A DNA stretch of 53,618 nucleotides from Nostoc sp. CCCryo 231-06. Lineage in GTDB: Bacteria > Cyanobacteriota > Cyanobacteriia > Cyanobacteriales > Nostocaceae. Made by a program: the position numbers and the translations under genes. This document shows positions 26,565-35,409 of this stretch, piece after piece. Positions within the stretch are counted from its first letter, which is position 1. Each line of letters opens with the position of its first letter. Under the pieces are notes generated by a model. The model saw only the letters and a program-made list of their open reading frames with translations, was not told the DNA's origin and searched no databases. Location: positions 1-53,618 of the forward strand of contig JAHCSU010000455.1 in assembly GCA_023522315.1 (NCBI GenBank), written 5' to 3'.

Positions 26565-26690
26565 AGGGGAGGGGGCGCGTTGCGGGGGTTCCCACGCCAC
26601 TTGCTTTATGCCGGGGAACCCGTCCACCGCAGTGGCTCCCCGTTGTAGCGACTGCCGTCGCGCAAAGGGAAGCGCGGAGGTACGCAAAGT
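26565..26690. repeat. GC-rich dispersed repeat block
   Basis: The text 'gcgttgcgggggttcccacg...cttgctttatgccggggaac ...ccaccgcagtggctcccc...actgccgtcgcgc' is much richer in GC than its surroundings and made of short inverted pieces. It lies between convergent genes. Open frames across it on both strands are by-products. Confidence 0.5.
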
Positions 26691-26695
26691 TGTAG

Positions 26696-27556
26696 TTAGC
26701 GCAAAATTTGGTCAATCATTCGGTTGGCTTGGGAAGAATAACCGCCGCCAAATAAATTGAAGTGATTCAAAATGTGATACAGGTTATAGAGCGTTTTTCT
26801 TTGCTCATAGCCTGCATCTAAGGGAAACACTTCGTTGTAACCTTGGTAAAATGCTGCGGGGAATCCACCAAATAATTCTGTCATGGCTATATCAACTTCG
26901 CGATCGCCAAAATAAGTTGCTGGATCAAATATTACTGGTTCTCCTGAGTTAGTACACCCGGCATTTCCGCCCCATAAATCGCCATGCACTAAAGATGGTT
27001 GCACCTGATGCGCCAAGAGTTCAGGGATAGCTGCTAGTAATTTTTCTGAAGAGGGGAAATTTCCTCCGCGTCGCCTTGCCAACTGAAATTGATAACCCAG
27101 GCGATGTTTAATATAAAATTCTGTCCAGTCTGCTGTCCAAGTATTGATTTGGGGCGTTGAACCAATGGTATTGTTAATTTTCCAACCAAAACCTTGGCTA
27201 CTGCTAGCTTTATGCATCGCCGCCAACTTACGCCCCATCTCTTCCCACGAATTGCTGTTACCGTTACCAAGTTCTAACCATTCCAGCACGATGTAGCTAG
27301 AATTCTCAGCTACACCCCAGCAAATAGGATTTGGGATGCGAATACTAGCTGTTGCTAGCATTTCCTTTAAACCCATTGCCTCAGCTTCAAACATCGCAAC
27401 TTGGGATGCTTGGTTAATCTTAAGGAAATAGGTTATCTCACCATTGGAAATAGCATAACCTTGGTTGATGCATCCGCCACCAACTGATCGCCGTTGCTGA
27501 CTCTGAAATTTTTCGCCAGTCACCTGGCTAATTTGAGCATCGATTTTAGTCCACAT
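26696..27556 (-). CDS. Fructosamine kinase family protein
   Basis: A 286-residue protein-kinase-like-fold enzyme. Landmarks are VGGGCINQGYAISNG near 25-39, the ATP-site Lys in TYFLKINQ, the catalytic loop HGDLWGGN at 191-198 (Asp193), the metal-binding DPATYFGDREVDIAM from residue 211, and the C-terminal YNLYHILNHFNLFGGGY typical of FN3K-related proteins. It would phosphorylate ketosamines (fructosamine or ribulosamine) on glycated proteins, starting deglycation. Length is normal. It stands alone: STRR repeats lie upstream and the GC-rich repeat block downstream. The start ATG 27556 gives the usual N-terminal length. Confidence 0.92.
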   Translation of the reverse strand: MWTKIDAQISQVTGEKFQSQQRRSVGGGCINQGYAISNGEITYFLKINQASQVAMFEAEAMGLKEMLATASIRIPNPICWGVAENSSYIVLEWLELGNGNSNSWEEMGRKLAAMHKASSSQGFGWKINNTIGSTPQINTWTADWTEFYIKHRLGYQFQLARRRGGNFPSSEKLLAAIPELLAHQVQPSLVHGDLWGGNAGCTNSGEPVIFDPATYFGDREVDIAMTELFGGFPAAFYQGYNEVFPLDAGYEQRKTLYNLYHILNHFNLFGGGYSSQANRMIDQILR

Positions 27557-27566
27557 AGTTAAATAA

Positions 27567-27679
27567 AAGTTAGGAGTTCAAAGTTAGGAGTGAGGAGTTA
27601 AATCAAAGCTAGGAGTGAGGAGACACAATCATGGCTTTTTACTCATAACTCATAACTCCTAACTCCTAACTCCTAACTT
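27567..27679. repeat. STRR-type heptanucleotide repeats in inverted arrangement
   Basis: Copies of GTTAGGAGT/GAGGAGT on the left are matched by ACTCCTAACTCCTAACTCCT on the right, with ACTCATAACTCATAACTCCT between. These short tandemly repeated sequences are typical of heterocystous cyanobacteria and would form a long imperfect hairpin between the two genes. Confidence 0.8.
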
Positions 27680-27703
27680 TATTGATAATTCCCCATTTTT
27701 AAT

Positions 27704-28981
27704 TTACGGCTTGACGACAACCACACCATAAGCATCTGGGGAAAGATACTCTTTGGCTGCTTGCATCAAGTCAGTTGCATCTTGGCTCTGAATATGATCT
27801 GGGTAGTTAAAGGCGGGTTCTAAATCTCCTACCAAAGACTGATAATAACCATACAACCCAGAGCGATCGCTTGGTGTTTCATTGCTAAAAATAAATCTGT
27901 TCGCTACTCGCCGCCGCACACGGGCAATTTCTGACTCTGTGACTAACTCGGTTTGGATTGTGCGAATATGTTGAGCGATCGCATCTTCTACTTCTGCTAA
28001 ATTTTCCACTGCACATTTAGCTGAAATATAAAATGTCCCTTGCAGCTGATTGCTCATGTTGCTCACAGAAATTGAAGAAACTAATCCCCGTTCTTCTCGT
28101 AAATCCCTCACCAGTCTTGATGTCCGTCCATGTCCCAAAATTCCTGCTAAAACATCTAGTCCATAGGTGCGATCTAACTGAACCATTCCTGGAACCCGCC
28201 AAAGCATCACTAGTCTAGCTTGCTGGAGACTTTCATCTACAAATTCTCGACGGACAATTTCTGTAAATGGTGATTCACTGGGTAGTGGGGAGTGGGTAGA
28301 GACGCGATTAATCGCGTCTCTACTGCGTTTTGTAAATCCTTCAGCTACGATCGCAATTAATTCTTCCACAGGCAAATTGCCCACAGCTACAGCAGTAATT
28401 GACTGGGGTTGATACCAACTAGTATGAAAATCTCGCATCTGTTGGGGTTTCAGTTCGGCAATCACCGATTCTGGCCCCAACACTGCACGGCGATAAGGTA
28501 GTTTATCAAAGGCTGTCTCCATCGCCCGTCGAAATGTCCGCCGTTGAGGATTATCCTCTGAACGCCTAATTTCTTCTAAAACTACTAATCGCTCCCGTTC
28601 AAAAGCATCATCAGGAATACTAGCATTTGATACTACATCTATTTGTAGTGGAGCAAGCTCGGCAAAATCTTTGGGGGCTGTGGTTATATAGTAATGAGTA
28701 TAATCTTGGCTAGTAGCGGCATTGGTAACAGCACCCCGTTCTTCAATTCGCCGTTCAAACTCGCCGCTAGCCAGTCGTTCTGTTCCCTTAAAAATCATGT
28801 GCTCTAAAAAGTGAGCCATGCCGTTAATGCTATCAGATTCTACGGCTGAACCAACTTTAATCCATAAGTTTAGGTTTACAGCTTCAACTGGCATCTGCTC
28901 CGCTATGATTGTCAAACCATTGGGCAACTGATGCAGGGTTGGGGTATTAAGACGAGGAAGTTTCCGCAGGGTTGAAGTCAT
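27704..28981 (-). CDS. M16-family zinc metallopeptidase (processing-peptidase-like)
   Basis: A 425-residue protease with the inverted zinc motif HFLEH at 57-61 (MAHFLEHMIFKGTERLASGE) and the distal zinc Glu in VVLEEIRRSEDNPQRR near 137. The non-catalytic half has the second conserved region, ILGHGRTSRLVRDLREERGL. One-half-size M16 proteins act as dimers and cut small peptides or signal and transit-like segments. It has no signal peptide and is presumably cytosolic. An oddity: residues about 220-229 (SRDAINRVST) are encoded by a perfect 28-bp palindromic repeat found twice more in the window, so a loop of the protein was created or altered by repeat insertion. Confidence 0.92.
   Translation of the reverse strand: MTSTLRKLPRLNTPTLHQLPNGLTIIAEQMPVEAVNLNLWIKVGSAVESDSINGMAHFLEHMIFKGTERLASGEFERRIEERGAVTNAATSQDYTHYYITTAPKDFAELAPLQIDVVSNASIPDDAFERERLVVLEEIRRSEDNPQRRTFRRAMETAFDKLPYRRAVLGPESVIAELKPQQMRDFHTSWYQPQSITAVAVGNLPVEELIAIVAEGFTKRSRDAINRVSTHSPLPSESPFTEIVRREFVDESLQQARLVMLWRVPGMVQLDRTYGLDVLAGILGHGRTSRLVRDLREERGLVSSISVSNMSNQLQGTFYISAKCAVENLAEVEDAIAQHIRTIQTELVTESEIARVRRRVANRFIFSNETPSDRSGLYGYYQSLVGDLEPAFNYPDHIQSQDATDLMQAAKEYLSPDAYGVVVVKP
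28296..28323. repeat. 28-bp perfect palindrome inside the M16 peptidase gene
   Basis: GTAGAGACGCGATT/AATCGCGTCTCTAC. The same core occurs at 32549-32569 and 32585-32608 in non-coding DNA. In the gene it is read in frame without a stop. Confidence 0.8.
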
Positions 28982-29166
28982 TGCTACTTGTGTGAGGAGC
29001 TACGTTACCTCTTTATCTTATCCGTCACAGAAAATCAAAGAGCGCAAACCCCTGCTTTTAAGCACTAGTACCGCAAGGTGGAAGTCAAAAATCAAAAATC
29101 AAACGTAGGACTACTATACCTTTTCTTTGTACTCAGTACCTTCCCGTTCTGGTATCAAGGCGGACT
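28982..29166. other. Intergenic region downstream of AIPR and upstream of the M16 gene
   Basis: It contains the M16 gene promoter region and a short direct repeat (TCAAAAATCAAAAATCAAA). No gene was recognised before the small frame starting at 29167. Confidence 0.35.
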
Positions 29167-29310
29167 ATGGAGGCAAAACAGATTGCGGCAACAATCAACT
29201 TGGAGACAGAATTTTGTTGCGATCGCACCTTGGCTGATGGCTGTTTAGCAGATGATCCAATCATTAGATATCCTCAAGGAGAGTATGAACAACGAGAACC
29301 GATAACATGA
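29167..29310 (+). CDS. Possible small antitoxin-like frame upstream of the vapC remnant
   Basis: A 47-codon frame (MEAKQIAATINLETEFCCDR to EQREPIT) whose TGA overlaps the ATG of the vapC remnant by ATGA, the usual coupling of antitoxin and toxin genes. The sequence itself was not matched to any antitoxin family, and it may be a remnant too. Kept only because of its position. Confidence 0.25.
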   Translation: MEAKQIAATINLETEFCCDRTLADGCLADDPIIRYPQGEYEQREPIT

Positions 29311-29369
29311 TTTATTTGTTAAATACTAATGCTTATATTATTTATCTCAATGGTAAAAATCTGAATTAG
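29307..29369 (+). pseudogene. VapC-type PIN-domain toxin gene, only the first 20 codons left
   Basis: It reads MIYLLNTNAYIIYLNGKNLN and stops at TAG. This matches the opening of cyanobacterial VapC toxins (MIYLLDTN-x-x-I-x-Y-L-x-G), except that the first catalytic Asp is Asn (LNTN instead of LDTN). The other ~110 residues are missing and the AIPR gene ends 4 bp further on. It is a dead toxin remnant. Confidence 0.55.
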
Positions 29370-29372
29370 ACT

Positions 29373-31073
29373 TCAGATTAAAAAATCTTTTATATTTCTT
29401 AAAAAAGTTACAGTTTTCGCGGAAGCACGATCATAATTTCCATTGACTGCCCTATCAATAATTGCGGTAGTTTTTAAGAAACCTTCTTTAGACTTATTCT
29501 CATCAGACAAAATTTCTTCTATTTTTTCACAATACTTAATAAATTTGTTTGAGTATATAGGAGGCATATCATTACCCGATACTTGTATTCTAAAAATATT
29601 AAGCATATGATATTTAAAAGGACTATATTTTACGTCCATTTGCTTTTTTCTGAAAAGCGCGTCTAAACGAAATTTAGCATATGCACTGACGTAATAGCCT
29701 ATTGGGTCATGAGTAGATAAAAATATCTTATTTTTAGTTTCATCTTGCAAGTTTGCACGATATCTGCCTGCATTATGAGCTTGATCAAGAAACATAGAAG
29801 CAAAGCATCTCATCTGAGATGATATATCCACTATTCTAATTTTTTCAACACCTTGAATTCCATTAAACTGCCTGGGTCTTCTTTCGTAGAATAACTGTTT
29901 ATCTTCTGGTAATGACTTATAGTATTCCTCAAGCTTTTTTTGAAAATCAGTTAATGCCTCAAGCTCTTCAAGCTTTACAGGTGTTTGTCTATTATTAGCT
30001 TTAATTATATTGTTTTTCAATCGACTATTACGAGCTAAAGCAATTATTTTAATCGGTATATAAAGAGCATCGTTAATTGATTTTTCGTTATAAAATAGAA
30101 CATGACTAGTTTGACAACCATTAACGATTTGATAATCTGTAACAGTCATTTTATCTCCAACAACATTGATATCTTCTGCAACAATAGTTATTCCATTATT
30201 GTAGAGTACAAATGATTTGTGTTCATCAGATTTTATTGTTGCCTCTATTTCCCGATTTACCTCGTTGTCTACATCAAAATCTCGGACGTTATCATAGAAT
30301 AAACCTTTGATAATATTACCAGATTCATCAATAATTAATTTCAAATACTCACGTGCTGGTAAAATTCCAATATATGCTTCTCTTACATCTTCTATTTCAG
30401 GAAGTGCAGTACGCTTTTCAAACCTAATTTCTCTTGATATTTTGTTGTTTGCTAATCGATACAAATTCTGAAGATTATCAGCATCAATAGGATGAAATAA
30501 AACTTTTTCAAAAATTTGAATATCTTCAAGATTTTTTTTTAAGGATTCTATAGTTCCTTTAAGATGTGGATCATCAAGCCATTTACCCGTTGTAGCATAG
30601 TACAGCTTACATATTGGATTTCTCGTTTTGAAAAGATTGCTCTTGTCATATATCAGTTCCATTATTTCGGATTTGTCTCGTACCTGCTCATTTTCAGGCA
30701 ATCCTGAATTTTCACTAAAAAAGTCTTTTGAACCTAGTAAAAATTTAGCAATATCACCCGCATCAAAAGAGCTACTGGTTTTTGATTGAATTAAAATAAA
30801 TTCAACATCTAAGTATTTGTTTCTTTTTTCTAAATCTTCAAGTTCTTCTTTTGAGTTAACTAAACTACCATTTACAATAATTGCAATGCCATCTAAGGCT
30901 TTATCAGCGCCGCCCCCAACGTGAATATCTTCAAGCACAAATGAATCATTATATTCTTTATAAACTATGCAGTAATTAACAAAGTGCTCAAAAATATCAG
31001 ATTGTGCTAAATTTTCGGGGAGCGATTGTTCTTGTCTAAAAGCATTTAATAAACCAAGTGTTATTCTGTCCAT
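29373..31073 (-). CDS. AIPR-family (abortive infection phage resistance) protein
   Basis: A 566-residue protein. The N-terminal ~110 residues have a restriction-nuclease-like core: GGGADKALDGIAIIVNGSLV with Asp61, then FILIQSKTSSSFDAGDIAKF with Gln96-x-Lys98, the D...(E/Q)xK pattern of PD-(D/E)XK enzymes. The central AIPR region shows FVLYNNGITIVAEDI, YQIVNGCQTSHVLFYN, IIKANNRQTPVKLEELEAL and FYERRPRQF, all typical of the family. AIPR proteins were first seen in lactococcal abortive infection and in restriction-like defence islands. This one is alone, with its own promoter region and AT-rich coding sequence compared with neighbours, which suggests horizontal transfer. A vapC remnant at its 3' side supports a former defence or toxin-antitoxin hot spot. 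Confidence 0.87.
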   Translation of the reverse strand: MDRITLGLLNAFRQEQSLPENLAQSDIFEHFVNYCIVYKEYNDSFVLEDIHVGGGADKALDGIAIIVNGSLVNSKEELEDLEKRNKYLDVEFILIQSKTSSSFDAGDIAKFLLGSKDFFSENSGLPENEQVRDKSEIMELIYDKSNLFKTRNPICKLYYATTGKWLDDPHLKGTIESLKKNLEDIQIFEKVLFHPIDADNLQNLYRLANNKISREIRFEKRTALPEIEDVREAYIGILPAREYLKLIIDESGNIIKGLFYDNVRDFDVDNEVNREIEATIKSDEHKSFVLYNNGITIVAEDINVVGDKMTVTDYQIVNGCQTSHVLFYNEKSINDALYIPIKIIALARNSRLKNNIIKANNRQTPVKLEELEALTDFQKKLEEYYKSLPEDKQLFYERRPRQFNGIQGVEKIRIVDISSQMRCFASMFLDQAHNAGRYRANLQDETKNKIFLSTHDPIGYYVSAYAKFRLDALFRKKQMDVKYSPFKYHMLNIFRIQVSGNDMPPIYSNKFIKYCEKIEEILSDENKSKEGFLKTTAIIDRAVNGNYDRASAKTVTFLRNIKDFLI

Positions 31074-31189
31074 AATTTCCTTATTATTTCTACAAAATAA
31101 TTTATACTAATTTATACATAAAGAATAACTAATTTTCTGTGTAATCACCAGCGAAATACAAGTAAGCTGAGTTTAAATAATTATCTATC

Positions 31190-31223
31190 AGGTTGCGGTG
31201 GATAATATAGCCCACCGTAACCT
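31190..31223 (-). terminator. Hairpin downstream of dapL
   Basis: AGGTTGCGGTGG and CCACCGTAACCT pair over 12 positions with one mismatch, 38 bp beyond the dapL stop on the minus strand. There is no strong T-tract. It could terminate dapL before the AIPR gene. Confidence 0.45.
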
Positions 31224-31260
31224 TTAGACTAATAGATTGAGTTTAACAAAAGCGATCGCT

Positions 31261-32496
31261 CTACATCTTAAACTTCTCTGTAATCCGCTTCATCGCCTCT
31301 TCGACATTCTCACGGCTGTTAAACGCTGATATGCGGAAGTAACCTTCACCCGCAGCACCAAAGCCAGAACCAGGTGTTCCGACAACGTTAACAGTTTGCA
31401 GCAACTTATCAAAGAATTCCCAACTGGATAAACCATTGGGCGTTTTAACCCAAACGTAAGGTGCATTCACGCCACCATACACCGCTAATCCGGCGGCTGT
31501 GAGTTTCTTGCGGATAATTTTAGCGTTTTCTAGATAGAAATTAACTAATCCTTTGATTTGTGTCTGTCCTTCTTCAGAGTAAACCGCTTCGGCTCCCCGT
31601 TGGACGATGTAAGAAACACCATTAAACTTGGTAGACTGGCGGCGATTCCAGAGTTTCCATAGTTCTACATCGGAACCATCGGCGGCTTTACCTGTAAGTG
31701 TCTTCGGTACAACGGTTAAGGCACAACGAGTTCCTGTAAAACCTGCATTCTTGGAAAAAGACCGAAATTCGATCGCAACTTCTCTTGCACCTTCAATTTC
31801 ATAAATTGAGTGGGGAATCGATGGATCGGTAATATAAGCTTCGTAGGCTGCATCAAAGAAAATAATCGAGCCATTGGCTTTAGCATAGTCCACCCATGCT
31901 TTGAGATATTCTTTGGTAGCAGTTGCACCAGTGGGGTTATTAGGAAAGCAGAGATAAATTAAATCTACTTTCTTTGAGGGAATCTCAGCAGTGAAGTTGT
32001 TTTCAGCCGTAATTGGTAGATAAACTAAGCCTTCAAACTCGCCTTTATCGTTGGCATCCCCAGTATTACCCACCATAACGTTAGTGTCTACATATACGGG
32101 ATAAACGGGGTCAGTCACGGCAATTATGTTGTCATGACCAAAAATCTCCAGAATATTGCCACTGTCGCACTTGGAACCGTCGGAGATAAAGATTTCGGAA
32201 GCATCTATATCGGCTCCCCGTGCTTGGAAATCGTGAGTAGCAATTTTCTCCCGCAACCAAGCGTAGCCTTGTTCTGGGCCGTAGCCTTTGAAGGTATTGC
32301 GATCGCTCATTTCTTCCACAGCTTTAATCATAGCTGTGCGGCAAGCCTCCGGCAGAGGTTCGGTAACATCTCCAATGCCTAACCGGATGATTTTAGCATT
32401 ACTGTTCGCTTCTGCAAAGGCATTTACCCGGCGAGCAATTTCTGGAAATAGATAACCCGCTTTCAGTTTCAGGTAGTTGTCGTTAATAGTTGCCAT
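31261..32496 (-). CDS. dapL: LL-diaminopimelate aminotransferase
   Basis: A 411-residue fold-type I PLP enzyme that converts tetrahydrodipicolinate and glutamate directly to LL-diaminopimelate in lysine and peptidoglycan synthesis, the route of plants and cyanobacteria. Landmarks: [72 protein letters not shown], the PLP lysine 249 in [17 protein letters not shown], and the closing [19 protein letters not shown] with the carboxylate-binding Arg. Length fits the family (about 410). It follows the NADH dehydrogenase gene on the same strand with a 140-bp gap holding two palindromic repeats, so it is probably transcribed separately. Confidence 0.97.
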   Translation of the reverse strand: MATINDNYLKLKAGYLFPEIARRVNAFAEANSNAKIIRLGIGDVTEPLPEACRTAMIKAVEEMSDRNTFKGYGPEQGYAWLREKIATHDFQARGADIDASEIFISDGSKCDSGNILEIFGHDNIIAVTDPVYPVYVDTNVMVGNTGDANDKGEFEGLVYLPITAENNFTAEIPSKKVDLIYLCFPNNPTGATATKEYLKAWVDYAKANGSIIFFDAAYEAYITDPSIPHSIYEIEGAREVAIEFRSFSKNAGFTGTRCALTVVPKTLTGKAADGSDVELWKLWNRRQSTKFNGVSYIVQRGAEAVYSEEGQTQIKGLVNFYLENAKIIRKKLTAAGLAVYGGVNAPYVWVKTPNGLSSWEFFDKLLQTVNVVGTPGSGFGAAGEGYFRISAFNSRENVEEAMKRITEKFKM

Positions 32497-32548
32497 ACTA
32501 AATTATGAAAAAACGCCCTCAAACAGCTTACTGCTAATTTATGAGGGC

Positions 32549-32608
32549 GAGACGCGATTAATCGCGTCTGTACAAGAGTTAAGAGTAGAGACGCGATTAA
32601 TCGCGTCT
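32549..32608. repeat. Two copies of the GAGACGCGATTAATCGCGTC palindrome
   Basis: Copies at 32549-32569 and 32585-32608 lie in the gap between dapL and the NADH dehydrogenase gene. They match the palindrome at 28296-28323 in the M16 gene. Copy 2 has the full GTAGAGACGCG left arm. Confidence 0.8.
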
Positions 32609-32636
32609 TTTATAAGAATTTTTCCCCAATACCCAA

Positions 32637-33992
32637 TTAGATATTTACTGGCTGTTTATTGCTGGCTGAATAAATGTTGCGATCGCTAATTCCGAACTGC
32701 GTAAGTGATTCTTTTCCTGTAATTAATCTTGCTCCGCGATTACGGGTAAAGTAATTCCATGCCCACTGAATCATTACTACTAATTTGTTGTCAAATTCAA
32801 TTAAGAAGTAGATGTGAATCAAAAGCCAAAATAACCATGCAAAGAAACCCGTAAGCTTGATAAAGCCCAAATCTACCACAGCAGAATTGTGCCCAATCAT
32901 TGCTAAACTACCATGATCAGTATAAGCAAAGGGTGGCAAATTTTTACCTGCAAGCCGCTTTTGCACTAGCTCTGCTACATATTCTCCTTGTTGCTTCGCT
33001 ACAGGTGCAACACCAGGTAGGGGTTTACCATTTTGATGAGAAAAATTTGCTAAGTCGCCAACTACAAAAATATTGGGATGTCCCTTAATGCTCAAGTCAG
33101 GTTCGACGATAATCCGTCCAGCGCGATCGCATTCAGCACCTGTGCGTTCTGCTAGCACTTTTCCCATTGCTGAAGCTTTTACACCTGCTGCCCATAATAC
33201 CGTTTTTGAGGCAATTTCTTTAACTTCTTCGCCTTGTTTGAGGGTAACAAGATCATTTTCAATATTTGTTACCAGTGTTTTTGTCTGCACAACCACCCCC
33301 AAGCGCGTTAGAGATGCTTCCGCTTCTTGTGATAACTCTGGTGCAAAGGGTGGCAAAATCCGATCCAGCCCTTCTAATAGCAAAATCTTGGCTTCGGATG
33401 TGTCGATGTTCCGGAAATCTTCTTTGAGAGTTTGATTTGCCAATTCTGCGATCGCACCTGCTAATTCTACACCAGTTGGGCCACCACCAATAATTACAAA
33501 AGTTAACCAAGCACGGCGTTTTTCTGGAGCAGTTTCTTTTTCTGCGGCTTCAAACGCCGTAAAAATCCGGCGACGCATTTCTATGGCATCTTCTACAGTT
33601 TTCAAGCCTGGGGCGAATTCTTCCCAGTTGTCTTTGCCAAAATAGGAATGCTTCGCACCTGTGGCAACAATTAACGTATCGTAAGCTATTGCTTCGTCGC
33701 CCACAGTCACTTGTTTTGCTTCTGGATCAATATTATTCACCTCTCCCAGCAGCACTTTCGTATTCTTGCTCTTACTAAGCACAGAACGCAACGGTGAGGA
33801 AATATCAGCAGGAGATAGCGCACCTGTGGCGACTTGGTATAGCAGGGGTTGAAATAGATGAAAGTTACGTTTATCGATTAGAGTAACGTTTACGGCCGCT
33901 TTGGCGAGTGTTTTTGCCGCATAAAGTCCACCAAAGCCACCGCCAACAATTACTACTTGATGGGGTGGATTATTGTCAAGTGAATTTACCAT
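32637..33992 (-). CDS. Type II NADH dehydrogenase (NAD(P)/FAD-dependent oxidoreductase)
   Basis: A 451-residue non-proton-pumping NADH:quinone oxidoreductase at the cytosolic face of the thylakoid or plasma membrane. The FAD-binding GGGFGG is at 17-22, the NADH-binding IIGGGPTGVELAGA is near 167-180, and the second FAD motif FVVGDLANFSHQNGKPLPGV is near 309. The quinone-site-like VAPVAKQQGEYVAELVQKRL follows. A C-terminal hydrophobic segment (FFAWLFWLLIHIYFLIEF) would attach the protein to the membrane. The first 41 codons are present a second time at 35415-35538 because of a tandem duplication. Which Ndb paralogue it is cannot be decided by eye. Confidence 0.93.
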   Translation of the reverse strand: MVNSLDNNPPHQVVIVGGGFGGLYAAKTLAKAAVNVTLIDKRNFHLFQPLLYQVATGALSPADISSPLRSVLSKSKNTKVLLGEVNNIDPEAKQVTVGDEAIAYDTLIVATGAKHSYFGKDNWEEFAPGLKTVEDAIEMRRRIFTAFEAAEKETAPEKRRAWLTFVIIGGGPTGVELAGAIAELANQTLKEDFRNIDTSEAKILLLEGLDRILPPFAPELSQEAEASLTRLGVVVQTKTLVTNIENDLVTLKQGEEVKEIASKTVLWAAGVKASAMGKVLAERTGAECDRAGRIIVEPDLSIKGHPNIFVVGDLANFSHQNGKPLPGVAPVAKQQGEYVAELVQKRLAGKNLPPFAYTDHGSLAMIGHNSAVVDLGFIKLTGFFAWLFWLLIHIYFLIEFDNKLVVMIQWAWNYFTRNRGARLITGKESLTQFGISDRNIYSASNKQPVNI

Positions 33993-34226
33993 AAGAAATA
34001 TTATCGTGTATGCCGACTATTGTAACTATTCTTAATAAATTTGTATCAAAATTGTCATCACATATTTTGTATTGCTCTTTACATTTGAAAAAGTATTAAA
34101 GTAATCAAAACTACAGGAGAAAGAGAACTTTTCAAGATGGAGGCGCAGACAATAAGATTTGGCAATATTTGAATCAGTCTTTGCTTATGTAAATTTATCA
34201 AAGGTAGATGTATGATTTATGCAAGC

Positions 34227-35147
34227 TCACTCAGAACTAGTTGATTCTGGTGTTTGTGCCAAACGTGGTGAATGAGTTCGCCGCCAACGGGTAAAGCCAT
34301 AGATAAGGGCAGCAAAAATTAACAAATACGGACTGTAAACAATTAACCAAATACCTAGCTTGAGTAAGCCAACGGAAAATGAACTAAGGGAGTGAGTAGA
34401 TTTATTCCAAGTCTCCTGAACTTGCAAATTAAGGGCAGGTTGTGAACTGGTGCTAGAAACTGCTGCTTCTAAATTCAGCGTAATAGTGGAATAAGCAACT
34501 TGATTTTGTAGGCTTTTGAGTTGGGCATTAATTTGTTCTATGGTTTCTCGGACATTACTTAGTTCTTGGGCAACACTAAGTACATCTCTAACAGAACCCG
34601 CCCGATCCATAATTTTTTGCAAATTGGCTTCAGTTTTCTTTAAATTGGTTAATCTAGCTTGGAAATCTACCAGGCGATCGCCCACATCTTCGGCAGTAAT
34701 ATTACGACTCTCAACAGTGCCCAATTTAGCTAGTTCTTCTAAGGTAGGTTCTAGACGATTTTCTGGTATCCGTAATTGGATTGTTGCTGTGTAACGCGGA
34801 TTGTCGCTTTTGGGTTGTTGTTGTTTCAACCCGATCAAATCCCCTTGCTGTTTATTGATAATTTGCGAAACAGCATCAACAGTCTTATCTACAGAGTTGA
34901 CAGTCAAAGAGATTGCTGCCTTTTTAATGAGTTGGGGACGAGAACGGGCTATTGGTGCAGCTTCTGACTTTTGGGAAATACTGCTTTCACTAGCAGATAA
35001 TTGATTTACCGCACCATCAGCTGCACTTGGAGGTAAAGCCTTATTTGTTGACTGAGAGGAAGAGGCGCAACTGGTGAAAATCAACCCTCCTAATAATGCA
35101 CTCACAAATAAAGCAGATGTGCGCGGCAATTTAGTCGAAGTAAACAT
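34227..35147 (-). CDS. DUF4349 lipoprotein, downstream duplicate
   Basis: A 306-residue envelope lipoprotein. A signal peptide with lipobox LIFTSC puts the lipid cysteine at 27. After a low-complexity linker comes the DUF4349 domain: RPQLIKKAAISLTVNSVDKT, IQLRIPENRLEPTLEELAKL and GTVESRNITAEDVGDRLVDF. A coiled coil follows (ARLTNLKKTEANLQKIMDRA through QINAQLKSLQNQVAYSTITL). A C-terminal membrane segment near 265-287 (LGIWLIVYSPYLLIFAALIY) and a basic tail end the protein. Anchored at both ends, it may stabilise envelope structure; the function of DUF4349 is unknown. It lies 234 bp from the NADH dehydrogenase start, as in unit 2 relative to the truncated stub. It is identical to the copy at 35773-36693. 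Confidence 0.88.
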   Translation of the reverse strand: MFTSTKLPRTSALFVSALLGGLIFTSCASSSQSTNKALPPSAADGAVNQLSASESSISQKSEAAPIARSRPQLIKKAAISLTVNSVDKTVDAVSQIINKQQGDLIGLKQQQPKSDNPRYTATIQLRIPENRLEPTLEELAKLGTVESRNITAEDVGDRLVDFQARLTNLKKTEANLQKIMDRAGSVRDVLSVAQELSNVRETIEQINAQLKSLQNQVAYSTITLNLEAAVSSTSSQPALNLQVQETWNKSTHSLSSFSVGLLKLGIWLIVYSPYLLIFAALIYGFTRWRRTHSPRLAQTPESTSSE

Positions 35148-35280
35148 AATCTATCCTCAGATGGATGAAGTTAACCCCAGTATTACTGATGAAAAACTTA
35201 AAGCCTGTATTGTTGCGATTTATGTAACAGGACGTGAGTTCGATGGGTTATATCGTGTTTGCCTAATTAGTCGAATCAAA

Positions 35281-35370
35281 AACCTCTCCCTGGTTTTACT
35301 ACGCAAAACCTGTCCCTCTCCGAGTCGGAGAGGGACAGAATTGAACTTTAGTTCAAGTCAGGGAGAGGTT
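35281..35370. repeat. Nested inverted repeat (copy also at 36827-36916)
   Basis: The outer arms AACCTCTCCCTG/CAGGGAGAGGTT enclose an inner perfect hairpin at 35310-35338 (CTGTCCCTCTCCGA/TCGGAGAGGGACAG). The second copy is part of duplication unit 2. It lies upstream of each DUF4349 gene. Confidence 0.7.
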
Positions 35371-35409
35371 CATCGAACTCACGTTAAAAGGGGTAAAGAA
35401 TTCAATAGC

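Noticed and set aside
27567-27679. Regular short repeats considered as a CRISPR array
   Set aside because: Units are 7-10 bp without spacers; this is an STRR-type repeat. No CRISPR repeats of 25-40 bp with spacers exist in the window.
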